Source of the DNA: Bacillus albus
GTDB taxonomy: Bacteria > Bacillota > Bacilli > Bacillales > Bacillaceae_G
Direction: 5' to 3'
DNA length: 64,000 bases
Assembly (NCBI RefSeq): GCF_001884185.1
Contig: NZ_MAOE01000035.1
Coordinates: 1-64,000, forward strand
Both the position numbers and the translations under genes were made by a program. Below the pieces are notes generated by a model, which was not told the origin of the DNA, made no database searches, and was given only the letters and a program-made list of their open reading frames with translations. Each line of letters begins with the position of its first letter. Positions within the stretch are counted from its first letter, which is position 1. Below, in pieces: positions 48,082 through 58,078 of the stretch.

Positions 48082-48933
48082 GTGCCACAGTTTTTCTTAA
48101 ACAAAAGATTAATTGTTTTGTTAGTTAGTATCATTCTTCTCGTGGCATTGATTGGAATCTCATTGAAAGAACGGAACAGTTTAACATGGCCAGAGCAGTT
48201 TGTTAAAGACACTGTCGGTGTTGTAGAACGTGTATTCCAAAAGCCAGCGAAATACGTAGCTGGATTCTTCGAAAATGTAGAGGATGTAAAGCGCACGTAT
48301 GAAGAGAATAAAGAATTAAAAGCAAAATTAGATAACTATGCAGATTTATCAGGGAAAGTAAAACAATTAGAAGATGATAAAAAGAAACTACAAGAGTTAA
48401 CGGGTAAAAAAGAGTTGAATAGCGGTTATACTGAAATTCCAGCAACTGTCGTTTCTCGTAATCCAGATAAATGGTACGATTTAATTGGAATTGATAAAGG
48501 GGCACAGCAAGGAATTAAAAAGGATATGGCTGTAGTAACTTCACAAGGTTTAGTTGGACGAGTGAAAAGTGTATCTCAGTTTACATCATCAGTAGAATTG
48601 CTAAGCTCTATGAGCCGAACAAATCGTATTTCTGCTATCGTGCAAGGTGATGAGAAGATCTTTGGATTGATTGAAGGTTACGATAAAGAAAAGCACTTAC
48701 TTCTTTTCACAAAGATCGGCTCTGATGCAGATGTGAAAAAAGATCAACTAGTTGTAACATCTGGACTTGGTGATATTTTCCCGAAAGGTCTTGTAATTGG
48801 AACAATCGTTGATGTTCAGCCGGATCCATACGGCTTAACAAAAACAGCTTATGTAAAACCTGCCGCTGACTTGAATGACGTAGAGCATATTACGGTTGCG
48901 AAACGCGAAACGCCTTCAGCGCCATTAGAATAG
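48082..48933 (+). CDS. mreC: Rod-shape-determining protein MreC
   Basis: The 283-aa bitopic protein has a membrane anchor at about residues 9-29, a coiled coil (about 67-110) and an extracytoplasmic beta domain (about 115-270). It scaffolds the elongation complex. GTG at 48082 or 48076; AGAGGGTG fits 48082 better. Confidence 0.95.
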   Translation: MPQFFLNKRLIVLLVSIILLVALIGISLKERNSLTWPEQFVKDTVGVVERVFQKPAKYVAGFFENVEDVKRTYEENKELKAKLDNYADLSGKVKQLEDDKKKLQELTGKKELNSGYTEIPATVVSRNPDKWYDLIGIDKGAQQGIKKDMAVVTSQGLVGRVKSVSQFTSSVELLSSMSRTNRISAIVQGDEKIFGLIEGYDKEKHLLLFTKIGSDADVKKDQLVVTSGLGDIFPKGLVIGTIVDVQPDPYGLTKTAYVKPAADLNDVEHITVAKRETPSAPLE

Positions 48934-48947
48934 GAGGGGGAGAAGAG

Positions 48948-49493
48948 ATGATGAAGATTCTAAAAAGAGCAGCTCTTCCTCTTTTGCTCCTTTTTGTTTT
49001 TCTATTTGAAAATATGTTTGCTACTATTGTTTCAACAGAGGTTTTTTGGAAAAATAGTATAGCAGCACCTCATTTCTTTATCATTGTTTTATGTTTTGTT
49101 ACTGTGTACTATAGTCCGGTCCAAGGGATTTATTACGGACTTTTATTTGGTTTCTTATTTGATACCGTATACACAGAACTTGTCGGTATATATATATTTG
49201 CGTATCCGATTTTAGCTTATTTAGTTTATAGTGTGATGAAGATATTACAATTGAATTTATTTATTGTTGCTTCTATCGTACTAGCTAGTATAGTAGCATT
49301 AGAGTATTATGTGTATGGATTTTTAACTTTGTTAGGACGTACTCATATGTCAGCGTATGTCTTTTTCACAGATCGTCTCCTGTCTACTTTATTGCTAAAT
49401 GCAATTTTCTTATTGATAGTTTGTTTCCCACTGAGACGATATTTAGTGCGTCTTTCAAAAGCGATGGAAGAAAAAGAAAAAAGGATTTTCTAA
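48948..49493 (+). CDS. mreD: Rod-shape-determining protein MreD
   Basis: The 181-aa integral membrane protein has five or six hydrophobic segments and partners MreC. RBS AGGAGGGGGAG; starts at the first of two ATG codons. Confidence 0.94.
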   Translation: MMKILKRAALPLLLLFVFLFENMFATIVSTEVFWKNSIAAPHFFIIVLCFVTVYYSPVQGIYYGLLFGFLFDTVYTELVGIYIFAYPILAYLVYSVMKILQLNLFIVASIVLASIVALEYYVYGFLTLLGRTHMSAYVFFTDRLLSTLLLNAIFLLIVCFPLRRYLVRLSKAMEEKEKRIF

Positions 49494-49528
49494 TTTTATG
49501 TCGAATTGAATCGGTGGGGTGAACTTTA

Positions 49529-50215
49529 GTGGAAGAAAAAAAGCAACAAAATGTAACAATAAAAGGGACAAAAGACGGAATAACGCTTCATTTAGATGAT
49601 TGTTGTTCATTCTCTGAATTGCTAGAGGAATTGGATGAAAAGCTTTCTACACATTACTATGATGGTGATGGGCGCTCTTTAATTGAAGTGCATGTGAAAG
49701 TGGGAAATCGTTATTTAACAGAAGTCCAACAAGAAGAGATTCGTACGTTAATTCGTAATAAAAAGAATCTTGTTGTGGATTCAATTGAAAGTGATGTTAT
49801 AACTAAAGCGGAAGCAATAGCTTGGAAAGAAGAAACAGAAATTGTCCCTATTTCCAAAATTGTTCGCTCTGGACAAGTTTTACATGTAAAAGGAAATTTA
49901 TTGTTAATTGGAGATGTTAATCCAGGCGGAACGGTTATCGCTGGGGGGAATATTTTTGTCGTAGGATCATTAAGAGGAATTGCGCATGCTGGGTACGAAG
50001 GGGATTCGGATGCTGTAATCGCTGCATCTGTTATGAACCCGATGCAACTTCGAATTAGTGATGTGGCAATGCGGGCTCCGGAAGAGAAAGAAGACGGAGC
50101 GGAGGCGGCAGAATGTGCGTATATTAATGAGAACAATCACATTGTTGTCGATCGACTGCAACTTCTCACTCATCTTAGACCTAATTTAACAAAGTTAGAA
50201 AGGGGAATTGTATAG
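49529..50215 (+). CDS. minC: Septum site-determining protein MinC
   Basis: The 228-aa inhibitor of FtsZ polymerisation has an N-domain of about 100 residues that contacts FtsZ and a C-terminal beta-helix ([20 protein letters not shown]) that binds MinD. GTG start after GGTGGGG. Coupled to minD, 2 bases downstream. Confidence 0.95.
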   Translation: MEEKKQQNVTIKGTKDGITLHLDDCCSFSELLEELDEKLSTHYYDGDGRSLIEVHVKVGNRYLTEVQQEEIRTLIRNKKNLVVDSIESDVITKAEAIAWKEETEIVPISKIVRSGQVLHVKGNLLLIGDVNPGGTVIAGGNIFVVGSLRGIAHAGYEGDSDAVIAASVMNPMQLRISDVAMRAPEEKEDGAEAAECAYINENNHIVVDRLQLLTHLRPNLTKLERGIV

Positions 50216-50217
50216 CT

Positions 50218-51015
50218 GTGGGAGAGGCAATAGTAATTACATCTGGAAAAGGCGGTGTAGGTAAAACTACAACGTCTGCGAACATTGGTACAGCTCTAGC
50301 GTTATCTGGAAAGAAAGTGTGCTTAATTGACACAGATATCGGTCTTCGAAACTTAGACGTAGTAATGGGGCTGGAAAATCGTATTGTATTTGATCTTGTT
50401 GATGTCGTTGAAGGGCGTTGCCGTTTACCTCAGGCTCTTATTAAAGATAAACGTTTTGATGATCTTTATTTATTACCTGCAGCACAAACGAGTGATAAAT
50501 CAGCGGTAACACCTGAACAAATGGATGAATTAATACAAGTATTACGTCAAGATTATGATTACATATTAATTGATTGTCCTGCGGGGATTGAGCAGGGATT
50601 TAAAAATGCGGTAGCTGGTGCGGATAAAGCAATCGTTGTTACGACGCCAGAAGTATCCTCAATGCGCGATGCGGATCGTATTATCGGGCTTTTAGAAAAA
50701 GAGGATATTGAACCACCGAAACTTGTTATTAACCGTGTGCGTAGTCATATGCTTCATGAACAGGATATGTTAGATGTTGATGAAATCGTACGTACATTGT
50801 CAATCGAGCTTCTTGGTGTTGTCGAAGATGATGATGAAGTTATTCGTGCTACAAATACAGGTGAACCTGTAGCGTTGCAACCGAGCGGAAAAGCAGCGTT
50901 AGCTTATCGTAATATTGCAAGACGTTTGTTGGGTGAGAATGTCCCATTACAAGCATTTGAACAAGAAAAGGTATCGGTATTTACAAAGATGAAAAACTTC
51001 TTTGGGATCCGTTAA
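50218..51015 (+). CDS. minD: Septum site-determining ATPase MinD
   Basis: The 265-aa ParA-like ATPase has the deviant Walker A GKGGVGKTT (residues 10-18). Its C-terminal amphipathic membrane-targeting helix reads VSVFTKMKNFFGIR. It carries MinC to the membrane. GTG start directly after minC. Confidence 0.97.
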   Translation: MGEAIVITSGKGGVGKTTTSANIGTALALSGKKVCLIDTDIGLRNLDVVMGLENRIVFDLVDVVEGRCRLPQALIKDKRFDDLYLLPAAQTSDKSAVTPEQMDELIQVLRQDYDYILIDCPAGIEQGFKNAVAGADKAIVVTTPEVSSMRDADRIIGLLEKEDIEPPKLVINRVRSHMLHEQDMLDVDEIVRTLSIELLGVVEDDDEVIRATNTGEPVALQPSGKAALAYRNIARRLLGENVPLQAFEQEKVSVFTKMKNFFGIR

Positions 51016-51052
51016 AAGCACTTCGCATATTTGCGGAGTGTTTTCTTTTTTC
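51014..51052 (+). terminator. Terminator after minD
   Basis: AAAAGCACT-CGCA pairs with TGCG-AGTGTTTT, followed by CTTTTTT. Confidence 0.8.
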
Positions 51053-51148
51053 TTCACACGAATATCTTCCTTTCCTAGCTCATACATATGTACAAACTGT
51101 ATACAACTGTTTCTATTTAAATTAGCTTAACGAAAGAAAGGAGACAGT

Positions 51149-51895
51149 ATGAAGAATAGACGTGTAGAAGAAATTAAAAAACGGATTGCGAAAAGGAAGG
51201 CAGAGCAAGAAAGGATGGAGGAAGAGCAGTATTTTGCTGGGGGGAATTTTGATAGTGAAACAGTATTTATTGAAGATGGAGAAAAGGAAATTCATCCTTT
51301 ATTTCGAAAAGAAGTGTTTCTCTTCAAAGTTTTATTATCAGCAATATTGGTTCTTTCTGTCGCTATTTTATATAAGAATGCACCCTCTTCTTTCGACGGT
51401 GCGAGAGCAGTTACAGAAAAAGTGATGAAAGAAGAATTTCAGTTTGCTACTGTAGCGAAATGGTACGAAAAGCAGTTTGGAAAGCCTCTCGTATTTTATT
51501 CGCCTAATGAGAAAAAAGAAGGAACGATTCAGCAAAAAGATTATGCAATTCCTGCTTCAGGAAAGGTAATGCAAGGGTTTCAAAAAAATGGCCAAGGTGT
51601 ATTTGTCCAAACAGCTACAAATGCAACTGTTGAGTCAGTGAATGAAGGGCTTGTTGTTTTTGCAGGTAAGAAAGAGGAACTCGGTAATACAGTTCAAATT
51701 CAGCATGCAGATGGTACGGAGTCATGGTATGCGAATTTAAATGACATGTCAGTGAAATTATATGATTACGTTTCAAAGAAACAAAAAATTGGAACAGTGA
51801 ATAATGACGCAAATAATAAAAATGGTAAGTTTTATTTTGCAATAAAAAAGAATGAAAAATTTATTGACCCGATTCAGGTGATTTCGTTTGATTAA
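51149..51895 (+). CDS. spoIVFA: Stage IV sporulation protein FA
   Basis: The 248-aa membrane protein has a basic, charged N-terminal cytoplasmic region, one membrane segment at about residues 60-78, and a C-terminal M23/LytM-like beta domain (about 140-245) without clear zinc ligands. It holds the SpoIVFB protease inactive until the forespore signal arrives. RBS AAAGGAG. Overlaps spoIVFB by 8 bases. Confidence 0.92.
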   Translation: MKNRRVEEIKKRIAKRKAEQERMEEEQYFAGGNFDSETVFIEDGEKEIHPLFRKEVFLFKVLLSAILVLSVAILYKNAPSSFDGARAVTEKVMKEEFQFATVAKWYEKQFGKPLVFYSPNEKKEGTIQQKDYAIPASGKVMQGFQKNGQGVFVQTATNATVESVNEGLVVFAGKKEELGNTVQIQHADGTESWYANLNDMSVKLYDYVSKKQKIGTVNNDANNKNGKFYFAIKKNEKFIDPIQVISFD

Positions 51896-52748
51896 ATATA
51901 GAGATGTTTTAACGAAAATTTCAGTGCATCCGTTGTTTTGGGTTATTATAGTCATTGGTATTTTTACGGCACGTTTTAAAGAGTTGCTGCTTTTATTTTG
52001 TATCGTTCTTATCCATGAACTTGGGCATGCTTTCGCAGCGGCACATTATAATTGGCGTATTAAAAAGATTCAACTTTTACCGTTTGGTGGTGTAGCTGAG
52101 CTTGAGGAACATGGGAATAAGTCATTGAAAGAGGAGCTTGTTGTCGTAATTGCAGGACCTATTCAACATATTTGGATGATGGCGGTGGGTTATATATTGT
52201 TTGAAACTGGTTGGCTAGGTGCGGAATTATATTATTTTTTTATGTGGAATAATATAATTATTTTAGCATTTAATTTACTTCCTATTTGGCCGCTTGATGG
52301 CGGGAAAGTATTGTTTAACGTATTATCATATCGTTTTCCCTATTTACAAGCACATGAGAAGATGATGAAATTATCATGTGTTTTTTTTAGTGTAATACTA
52401 GTGTGGCAGTTGCTTTGGAATAGTAACAATATTATGATGTGGGTACTTCTCATATTTTTAGCGATATCGTTATATCGAGAATGGAAACAAAGACGGTACG
52501 CTTTTATGCGTTTTTTGTTAGAACGATACTATGGAAACAAAAGAGGAATCGAAAAGATTGCACCCATTGAAGTGCAATCAGAAGATCATTTATACAAGAT
52601 CTTCACAAAATTTCGTAGAGGGTATAAGCATTCTATTATCGTCCATGGAAAATATAAAGAACATTACACATTGGATGAAAATGAATTGCTCTATGCATAT
52701 TTTACTGAAAAGCGAACAACTTCATCTGTCGAAGAATTAATCGGTTAG
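51888..52748 (+). CDS. spoIVFB: Stage IV sporulation protein FB, pro-sigma-K protease
   Basis: The 286-aa site-2 protease works inside the mother-cell membrane. The zinc motif HELGH has His43, Glu44 and His47; the third ligand lies in LPIWPLDGG. Several membrane segments are followed by a C-terminal CBS-like region (from about 215). The TTG start overlaps spoIVFA, consistent with coupling. Confidence 0.95.
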   Translation: MIKYRDVLTKISVHPLFWVIIVIGIFTARFKELLLLFCIVLIHELGHAFAAAHYNWRIKKIQLLPFGGVAELEEHGNKSLKEELVVVIAGPIQHIWMMAVGYILFETGWLGAELYYFFMWNNIIILAFNLLPIWPLDGGKVLFNVLSYRFPYLQAHEKMMKLSCVFFSVILVWQLLWNSNNIMMWVLLIFLAISLYREWKQRRYAFMRFLLERYYGNKRGIEKIAPIEVQSEDHLYKIFTKFRRGYKHSIIVHGKYKEHYTLDENELLYAYFTEKRTTSSVEELIG

Positions 52749-52773
52749 TGTTGACGATAGCACTAACCTTTTA
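52743..52773 (+). terminator. Terminator after spoIVFB
   Basis: GGTTAGTG pairs with CACTAACC, followed by TTTTATT. Confidence 0.8.
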
Positions 52774-52815
52774 TTATTGTAAAAGCAAAGAAGATTATAA
52801 AGTGAGGAAATAATT

Positions 52816-54204
52816 TTGAAAACGTTATATATAAACTACGCTGGATCGGAAAAACGCGTTGCAATTGAAGAGAAGAAAAAAATGGTTGAGTTTTTATGGC
52901 AGCGAAATGAAGAACAAGAGATTGTTGGACATATTTATGTTGGACGTATCGTAAGAACGATTGCCGGAATGAACGCAGCATTTGTAAATATCGGTTTAGA
53001 AAAGCATGCGTATCTTTCATACGATGATGTGCCGTCTTCTTATCGTATACATGAAGGGCAGGCCGTACTCGTACAAGTTGTGAAAGAGGCAATTGATACG
53101 AAAGGGCCGAAATTGACAGCGAACATAGAATTTACCGGGAAATATGTCGTTTATATGCCATATGATGAAATGCGTGCCGTTTCTCGGAAAATAAAAAACA
53201 ATAAAAGAAGGCAGCAACTACTCCAAATTGAAGTAGAAGGGACAGGTGGATACATTTTCCGTTCTGCTTCTGAAAAAGGAGAAATTGAAGAAATACAGGC
53301 TGAAATGCAAAGATTACAGCAGCTATATGAAGAGTTAAAAAGAAAAGAGGACCAAGGAAAGGCGCCGTTATTACTTCATCGACCAGCCACCTTTTTAGAT
53401 CGTGTATTTCAAGAGAATCCAATTGAAACGATTGAAAAAGTAGTTGTAGATACAAGAAGTATAGTAAAAGAATTAGAAGAAAAAGTCGGAAAAGAAAAAG
53501 TATCTTTCTATAATGAAAAATCTTCAATGTTTAGCCATTTTGGAATAGAGCGTGAGATTGAGAAAGCACTTCAAAAAATTGTGTGGCTCCCGAACGGTGC
53601 GTATTTAATTGTGGAACAAATGGAGACGATGACTGTAATTGACGTGAATACGGGCAAGTTTACTGGAAAACAGAATTTACAAGATACAGTTCTTCGTACA
53701 AATGAATTGGCTGCTGAAGAGATAGCACGTCAATTAAGATTGCGTGATATTGGCGGTATGATATTAATTGATTTCATTAATATGAAAAGAAGAGAAGATA
53801 AAGAAAAGGTAAGAGAATGTCTCATCACTGCTATGCAAAATGATCGCACATATACGAGAGTACTTGGGTTTACAGAGTTAGGGATTTTGGAGATGACACG
53901 TAAACGTAAAAAACATTCTTTACGCGACGTATTACTAGAAGAGTGTGTACCGTGCAAAGCGACGGGGTATGTGATGTCATATGAAACAATTGCGTATGAG
54001 TTAGAGAGAGAGCTAATCACATATGGAAATATAGAAGACGAAGCAGTATTAATTGCTGGACCTAAAGAATTACAAAAACAATTTTTGCAAAAAGAATTAC
54101 AAAAAAATATTCCATTTGAAATTTATTTCAAAGATGATATGATCGAAAAGTACGCCATTATCCGTTTTGGAAGTAAAAAAGAAATTGTAGAACGGAAAAA
54201 ATAG
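52816..54204 (+). CDS. rng: Ribonuclease G / E family protein
   Basis: The 462-aa protein of the RNase E/G family has an S1-like RNA-binding domain (about residues 35-120). The catalytic aspartates lie in VIDVNTGKF and ILIDFINMK, and the zinc-link cysteines in EECVPCKATG. B. subtilis lacks such a gene at this site, but B. cereus-group genomes place it between spoIVFB and rplU. TTG start after GTGAGGAAA. Confidence 0.9.
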   Translation: MKTLYINYAGSEKRVAIEEKKKMVEFLWQRNEEQEIVGHIYVGRIVRTIAGMNAAFVNIGLEKHAYLSYDDVPSSYRIHEGQAVLVQVVKEAIDTKGPKLTANIEFTGKYVVYMPYDEMRAVSRKIKNNKRRQQLLQIEVEGTGGYIFRSASEKGEIEEIQAEMQRLQQLYEELKRKEDQGKAPLLLHRPATFLDRVFQENPIETIEKVVVDTRSIVKELEEKVGKEKVSFYNEKSSMFSHFGIEREIEKALQKIVWLPNGAYLIVEQMETMTVIDVNTGKFTGKQNLQDTVLRTNELAAEEIARQLRLRDIGGMILIDFINMKRREDKEKVRECLITAMQNDRTYTRVLGFTELGILEMTRKRKKHSLRDVLLEECVPCKATGYVMSYETIAYELERELITYGNIEDEAVLIAGPKELQKQFLQKELQKNIPFEIYFKDDMIEKYAIIRFGSKKEIVERKK

Positions 54205-54219
54205 TTAGTAGAACTTTCA

Positions 54220-54249
54220 TTGACAACCGTCTATGATTCATGATAACAT
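54220..54249 (+). promoter_or_regulatory. Sigma-A promoter for the rplU operon
   Basis: TTGACA at 54220 and TAACAT at 54244, spaced 18 bases; TATAGT at 54259 is an alternative -10. Confidence 0.5.
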
Positions 54250-54264
54250 CTTTATGTTATAGTT

Positions 54265-54373
54265 TATAGCACCTAAACGGCTATATGCTACAACCGCACA
54301 AGACAGGTTCCCTAAAGGCATTTATGTCTACCTCGTTTTTGGCGAGTCTTAGTAATTAAGAGGAGGTGCAAGT
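54265..54373 (+). ncRNA. Ribosomal protein L21 leader
   Basis: The sequence before rplU has the typical L21-leader layout: GCACCTAAACGG..., a central ACAGGTTCCC stretch, and a CTCG-TTTTTGG-CGAG hairpin just before the ribosome site. Such leaders mediate autoregulation by a ribosomal protein. The call rests on location and hairpins, not a full covariance check. Confidence 0.7.
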
Positions 54374-54682
54374 ATGTACGCAATTATCGAAACAGGTGGA
54401 AAACAAATTAAAGTTGAAGCTGGTCAAGCAATCTACATTGAAAAATTAGATGTTGAAGCTGGTGAAACTGTTACTTTTGACAAAGTTCTTTTCGTTGGTG
54501 GCGAAAACGTTAAAGTTGGTAGCCCAGTTGTAGAAGGTGCAACAGTTACTGCGAAAGTTGAAAAACAAGGTCGCGCTAAGAAAATCATCGTTTTCAAATA
54601 CAAAGCGAAAAAGAACAATCGTAAGAAACAAGGTCATCGTCAACCTTACACTAAGCTAGTTGTTGAAGCTATCAACGCTTAA
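54374..54682 (+). CDS. rplU: 50S ribosomal protein L21
   Basis: The 102-aa protein starts [15 protein letters not shown] and ends in the conserved basic block [31 protein letters not shown]. First gene of the rplU-ysxB-rpmA operon. Confidence 0.98.
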
Positions 54683-54693
54683 TTCAGGTTAAC

Positions 54694-55038
54694 ATGATTA
54701 AAATTACGATAAGTCGCACGAAATTAGGAAGTATCCAATCATTTAAAATGACTGGACATGCCGATTATGCGCCACATGGACAAGATCTTGTCTGTGCTGG
54801 AACTACAGCGGTTGTGTTTGGTTCTATAAATGCAGTGGAAGAACTTTGTAATGTGCAGGCAACTATTGAACTCGGAAGCGATGGCGGATTCTTAACGTAT
54901 GAATTGCCTAATGATTTAGACGTTCATGCAGCAGAAAAAGCACAAACGCTTTTAGAAGGATTGGTTGTTTCGCTTAAGACGATCGAACTTGATTACGGAA
55001 AGTATATCCGTTTAATAGAAAAAGTGCAGGAGGTGTAA
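54694..55038 (+). CDS. ysxB: Ribosomal-processing cysteine protease Prp
   Basis: The 114-aa protease removes the N-terminal extension of L27 in Firmicutes. The catalytic pair is visible: His22 in MTGHADYA and Cys34 in DLVCAGTTA. It sits between its substrate gene rpmA and rplU, the diagnostic arrangement. No strong ribosome site; probably coupled to rplU. Confidence 0.95.
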   Translation: MIKITISRTKLGSIQSFKMTGHADYAPHGQDLVCAGTTAVVFGSINAVEELCNVQATIELGSDGGFLTYELPNDLDVHAAEKAQTLLEGLVVSLKTIELDYGKYIRLIEKVQEV

Positions 55039-55041
55039 CGT

Positions 55042-55332
55042 ATGTTAAGATTAGATCTTCAGTTTTTCGCATCTAAGAAAGGTGTAGGTAGTACAAAGAA
55101 CGGTCGTGACTCTCAGTCAAAACGTCTTGGTGCTAAACGCGCAGATGGTCAAACGGTTTCAGGTGGTTCAATTCTTTACCGTCAACGCGGTACAAAAATT
55201 TATCCAGGTGTTAACGTTGGTCGTGGTGGCGATGACACTTTATACGCGAAAGTTGACGGCGTAGTACGCTTTGAGCGTCTTGGCCGTGACCGCAAACAAG
55301 TGAGCGTATATCCTGTTGCTCAAGAAGCATAA
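55042..55332 (+). CDS. rpmA: 50S ribosomal protein L27 with cleavable N-terminus
   Basis: The 96-aa protein starts [18 protein letters not shown]. The first nine residues (to QFF) are the Prp-cleaved extension seen in Firmicutes, after which the mature ASKKG end reaches toward the peptidyl transferase centre. RBS AGGAGGTG. Ends in a terminator. Confidence 0.98.
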   Translation: MLRLDLQFFASKKGVGSTKNGRDSQSKRLGAKRADGQTVSGGSILYRQRGTKIYPGVNVGRGGDDTLYAKVDGVVRFERLGRDRKQVSVYPVAQEA

Positions 55333-55342
55333 GAACTCACGG

Positions 55343-55376
55343 AAAACTCTAACCTGAGTGCAGGTTAGAGTTTTTC
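55343..55376 (+). terminator. Terminator after rpmA
   Basis: AAAACTCTAACCTG pairs with CAGGTTAGAGTTTT. Confidence 0.88.
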
Positions 55377-55395
55377 TATATTAAGGGGTATCTAA

Positions 55396-55944
55396 ATGAA
55401 TGAAAAATGGACAATTATAGATGCATTGCGCCATTCAAGGCATGATTGGCTCAATCGTATGCAGATGGTGAAAGGAAACCTTTCCCTTGGAAAAGTGGAA
55501 GAAATTCATAGTCTCATCGATCGTTTTGTCCAAGAAGCGAGACAAGAATCCAATCTGATGGGGCTATCAATGCCTTTATTTTCAGAGTGGATTTTAACAT
55601 ATAATTGGAAACAGCAGCCGTGCTTATTGGAGTACGAAGTATTAGGGAAATTACATAACTTATCTCACTTAGATGAGACTGTATGTACATGGACGAATCA
55701 ATTTTTCTCAATGCTTCAGCATAGTTTAGACGTATATGTTGAAAATTATGTTTGTATCACAATTGAATGTGACGCGGAGAATGCTCGTTTCTTTTTTGAT
55801 TTTCGTGGTAAGCTAACGAGTGTAGAAGAACTACAGAATTGGCTTGCGACCCAAAACAATAAATGGTATTCCATTTCTTATACAGTAAGAGACAAAGAGG
55901 TCTCAGTTATATTACAACCAATTGAAAAAAGTGTGGTGAAATAA
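55396..55944 (+). CDS. spo0B: Sporulation phosphotransferase Spo0B
   Basis: The 182-aa protein passes phosphate from Spo0F to Spo0A. The phosphoacceptor His16 lies in [10 protein letters not shown] of the N-terminal four-helix dimerisation domain; a degenerate kinase-like C-terminal domain follows. It overlaps obg by one base (TAATG), the same spo0B-obg pair as in B. subtilis. Confidence 0.94.
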   Translation: MNEKWTIIDALRHSRHDWLNRMQMVKGNLSLGKVEEIHSLIDRFVQEARQESNLMGLSMPLFSEWILTYNWKQQPCLLEYEVLGKLHNLSHLDETVCTWTNQFFSMLQHSLDVYVENYVCITIECDAENARFFFDFRGKLTSVEELQNWLATQNNKWYSISYTVRDKEVSVILQPIEKSVVK

Positions 55945-57230
55945 TGTTTGTAGATCAGGTCAAGATATATGTAAAAGGCGGCGACGGTGGTAACGGAATG
56001 GTTGCGTATCGTCGTGAGAAGTATGTTCCAAAAGGTGGCCCAGCAGGTGGCGACGGTGGTAAAGGTGCAGATGTTGTTTTCGTTGTTGAGGAAGGCTTAC
56101 GTACATTAATGGACTTCCGCTACCAACGTCATTTCAAAGCTGATCGCGGTCAGCACGGAATGAGTAAAGGTCAGCACGGACGTAAATCTGAAGATTTACT
56201 TGTAAAGGTTCCACCAGGAACAGTAGTAAAAGATGAAAAAACTGGTCAAATTCTTGCCGATTTAGTAACGCATGGGCAAACTGCTGTAATTGCAAAAGGT
56301 GGCCGCGGTGGCCGTGGTAACTCACGTTTCGCAACAGCTACGAACCCAGCGCCAGAAATCGCTGAGAACGGGGAACCAGGTCAAGAGCGTGATGTCATCC
56401 TAGAACTTAAAGTACTAGCAGACGTTGGACTTGTCGGATTCCCAAGTGTAGGTAAATCTACATTATTATCTGTCGTATCATCAGCACGTCCGAAAATTGC
56501 AGAGTATCACTTCACAACAATCGTTCCAAATCTTGGTGTTGTTGAAACTGGTGATAACCGCAGCTTCGTTATGGCTGACCTTCCTGGACTAATTGAAGGC
56601 GCACATGCTGGCGTTGGACTTGGACATCAATTCTTACGTCATATCGAGCGTACACGTGTAATCGTGCATGTTATTGATATGTCTGGTTTAGAAGGCCGTG
56701 ATCCATTTGAAGATTACGTAACGATTAATAATGAATTAAAAGAATACAATCTGCGCTTAACGGAGCGTCCACAAGTTGTTGTTGCAAACAAAATGGATAT
56801 GCCAGATGCAGAAGAAAACTTACAAGCATTTAAAGAGAAAGTGGGAGACGAAGTAAAAATCTTCCCAATCTCAGCTGTAACGAAACAAGGTGTTCGTGAC
56901 TTACTGTTTGAAGTAGCGAACTTAATAGAAACAACACCAGAATTCCCGATACATCAAGTTGCGGATGAGTCTGACACAAGTGTAATGTACAAATTTGATA
57001 CTGAAGGTGTTAAATTTGAAATTACACGTGAAAGTGATGGCACGTTTGTTATCTCTGGTTACGATATCGAGAAAACATTCAAGATGACAGACTTCTCACG
57101 TGATGAATCTATACGTCGTTTCGCTCGTCAAATGCGCGGAATGGGTATTGATGAAGCTCTTCGTGCACGTGGTGCGAAAGATGGAGATATTGTAAAAATT
57201 CTTGAATATGAATTTGAATTTATCGACTAA
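55944..57230 (+). CDS. obg: GTPase Obg/CgtA
   Basis: The 428-aa essential GTPase is tied to ribosome assembly, stress and sporulation. The glycine-rich Obg fold covers residues 1-158. The G domain has G1 GFPSVGKS (165-172), G3 DLPGL and G4 NKMD, and the C-terminal OCT domain runs from about 350. Followed by a terminator. Confidence 0.98.
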   Translation: MFVDQVKIYVKGGDGGNGMVAYRREKYVPKGGPAGGDGGKGADVVFVVEEGLRTLMDFRYQRHFKADRGQHGMSKGQHGRKSEDLLVKVPPGTVVKDEKTGQILADLVTHGQTAVIAKGGRGGRGNSRFATATNPAPEIAENGEPGQERDVILELKVLADVGLVGFPSVGKSTLLSVVSSARPKIAEYHFTTIVPNLGVVETGDNRSFVMADLPGLIEGAHAGVGLGHQFLRHIERTRVIVHVIDMSGLEGRDPFEDYVTINNELKEYNLRLTERPQVVVANKMDMPDAEENLQAFKEKVGDEVKIFPISAVTKQGVRDLLFEVANLIETTPEFPIHQVADESDTSVMYKFDTEGVKFEITRESDGTFVISGYDIEKTFKMTDFSRDESIRRFARQMRGMGIDEALRARGAKDGDIVKILEYEFEFID

Positions 57231-57259
57231 GACTGCCGAAATATGGCAGTCTTTTTTTT
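57229..57259 (+). terminator. Terminator after obg
   Basis: AAGACTGCC pairs with GGCAGTCTT, followed by T residues. Confidence 0.88.
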
Positions 57260-57370
57260 ATATCGTAAAAGTCTGATTTAAACAGGAAAAAATCCCCACT
57301 AATTAAATTTTCAATTTATAATAAAAAGAGGAGTGGTTTTAGAAGAATTTTTTATAGGGAGAAAGTGAAC

Positions 57371-58078
57371 ATGTATAAAATATTAATTGTAGAAGACGAT
57401 GAAAAAATCGCGGGGATATTAGAAGAGCATTTAGAAAGGTATGGCTATCAGTCATTTAGAGCAAGTGATTTACGACATATAAAAGATGAGTTTGTAAAAG
57501 TAAATCCACATCTCGTGTTACTTGATATTAATTTACCGTATTTTGATGGTTTTTATTGGTGTCGTCAAATCCGCAGTGTATCGAATGCACCAATTATTTT
57601 TGTTTCTGCAAGAACAGGGGAAATGGATCAAGTAATGGCAATTGAAAATGGCGGTGATGATTACATTACGAAGCCATTCCATTTAGATATTGTAATGGCA
57701 AAGGTGAAAAGTGCACTTCGCCGTGGGTATGGTGAGTATGCCTCTGTTGCTGAGAGTGATTGTTTAGGTGTAAATGGACTGTTGTTATTCCCATCTCAGC
57801 ATGTTATTGAGTGGAAAGGGCAACAAACAGAACTGACAAAAAATGAATTTTACTTATTAGAGTGTTTAATGAAACAAGCAAATCAATATGTAACGCGCGA
57901 AGAATTATTAGAAGCTCTGTGGGATGAAGTAGCCTTTGTTGATGATAATACATTAACTGTAAATGTAAAACGTGTAAGGAAGAAACTAGAGGAGCTGGGC
58001 ATTAAAAATGCAATTGTAACGAAACGTGGATATGGTTATGCGCTTCTTACAGAGTGGGGAGAAGGGCATGAAGGTTAA
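57371..58078 (+). CDS. Response regulator, OmpR family, BceR-like
   Basis: The 235-aa regulator has an N-terminal receiver (phosphoacceptor Asp52 in VLLDINLPY, acidic pocket Asp9/Asp10) and a C-terminal winged helix (about 135-230). The ATG at 57371 after AGGGAG is preferred to the GTG at 57365. It overlaps the kinase gene by 11 bases. Neighbours make it the regulator of a Bce-type antimicrobial-peptide detoxification module. Confidence 0.93.
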   Translation: MYKILIVEDDEKIAGILEEHLERYGYQSFRASDLRHIKDEFVKVNPHLVLLDINLPYFDGFYWCRQIRSVSNAPIIFVSARTGEMDQVMAIENGGDDYITKPFHLDIVMAKVKSALRRGYGEYASVAESDCLGVNGLLLFPSQHVIEWKGQQTELTKNEFYLLECLMKQANQYVTREELLEALWDEVAFVDDNTLTVNVKRVRKKLEELGIKNAIVTKRGYGYALLTEWGEGHEG